Below, in pieces: positions 6,512 through 6,534 of a DNA stretch of 6,534 nt (within the stretch, counting starts at the first letter, position 1; every line of letters begins with the position of its first letter). This DNA is from Bordetella parapertussis (GTDB taxonomy: Bacteria; Pseudomonadota; Gammaproteobacteria; Burkholderiales; Burkholderiaceae_C), in contig CALQBT020000159.1 of NCBI GenBank assembly GCA_943328885.2, positions 1 to 6,534 on the forward strand, written 5' to 3'. The notes beneath the pieces are model-generated. The model worked only from the letters and a program-made list of their open reading frames with translations, was not told the origin of the DNA and searched no databases. Position numbers and translations under genes: made by a program.

Positions 6512-6534
6512 GTTAGCTCTCACAAGGGGCTAAC
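6512..6534 (+). terminator. Stem-loop after tRNA-Arg, probable terminator, cut by window end
   Basis: GTTAGCTC (6512-6519) pairs with GGGCTAAC (6527-6534) over 8 bp, with one G-U pair, around the 7-base loop TCACAAG. It begins 14 bases after the tRNA CCA end. The stem reaches the last base, so extension by the preceding bases (ACGG) and a following T-run cannot be seen. Position and shape fit a Rho-independent terminator of the tRNA. Confidence 0.55.

Noticed and set aside
6308..6523. Minus-strand 71-codon frame containing RLAGIEPTTPWFVAKYS
   Set aside because: This is the translation of the antisense strand of the tRNA gene, a well-known type of spurious protein that recurs in databases because tRNAs are conserved.
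1..6534. Mobile elements, CRISPR arrays, defence or toxin genes
   Set aside because: None was seen. Housekeeping genes fill the window nearly end to end, with short gaps and no spaced direct repeats, transposase or integrase motifs.

Overview
The window reads as an ordinary, well-kept chromosomal segment of a GC-rich betaproteobacterium, most likely of the order Burkholderiales. The evidence is the strong G/C bias at third codon positions, HemC and PEP carboxylase sequences that resemble those of Burkholderiales, and the gene order ppc <- / -> hemC-hemD-hemX-hemY, which I recall as common in that order. The species cannot be named from this sequence. No mobile element, CRISPR array, phage gene or unknown multi-gene system is visible.

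Layout. Positions 1-1885, minus strand: the N-terminal two thirds of ppc (phosphoenolpyruvate carboxylase), with its 3' end cut off by the window start. Positions 1886-2037: a short divergent control region between ppc and hemC. Positions 2038-6335, plus strand: a compact cluster of hemC (hydroxymethylbilane synthase), hemD (uroporphyrinogen-III synthase), hemX (membrane-anchored coiled-coil protein) and hemY (membrane protein with a TPR-like domain). Gaps are 12, 35 and 78 bp, so the four genes are very probably co-transcribed. Positions 6422-6498: a tRNA-Arg gene with anticodon ACG and encoded CCA, followed by a stem-loop that reaches the last base of the window.

How the genes work together. 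HemC joins four porphobilinogen molecules into hydroxymethylbilane. HemD closes and rearranges that into uroporphyrinogen III, the precursor of heme, siroheme and cobalamin-type tetrapyrroles. HemX and HemY are inner-membrane proteins found repeatedly behind hemCD in proteobacteria. Their biochemical roles are not settled, and they are probably accessory to tetrapyrrole synthesis. PEP carboxylase makes oxaloacetate and is metabolically separate; it shares only the divergent control region.

Points worth a second look are small. The four hem genes lack clear Shine-Dalgarno sequences while ppc has a good one. The start codon of hemX is uncertain and overlaps a -10-like TACAAT. A 17-codon reading frame sits in the hemX-hemY gap and ends one base before the hemY ATG. 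hemD and hemX are separate genes here, whereas some relatives carry a fused hemDX. Very long antisense open frames in the window are artefacts of base composition.
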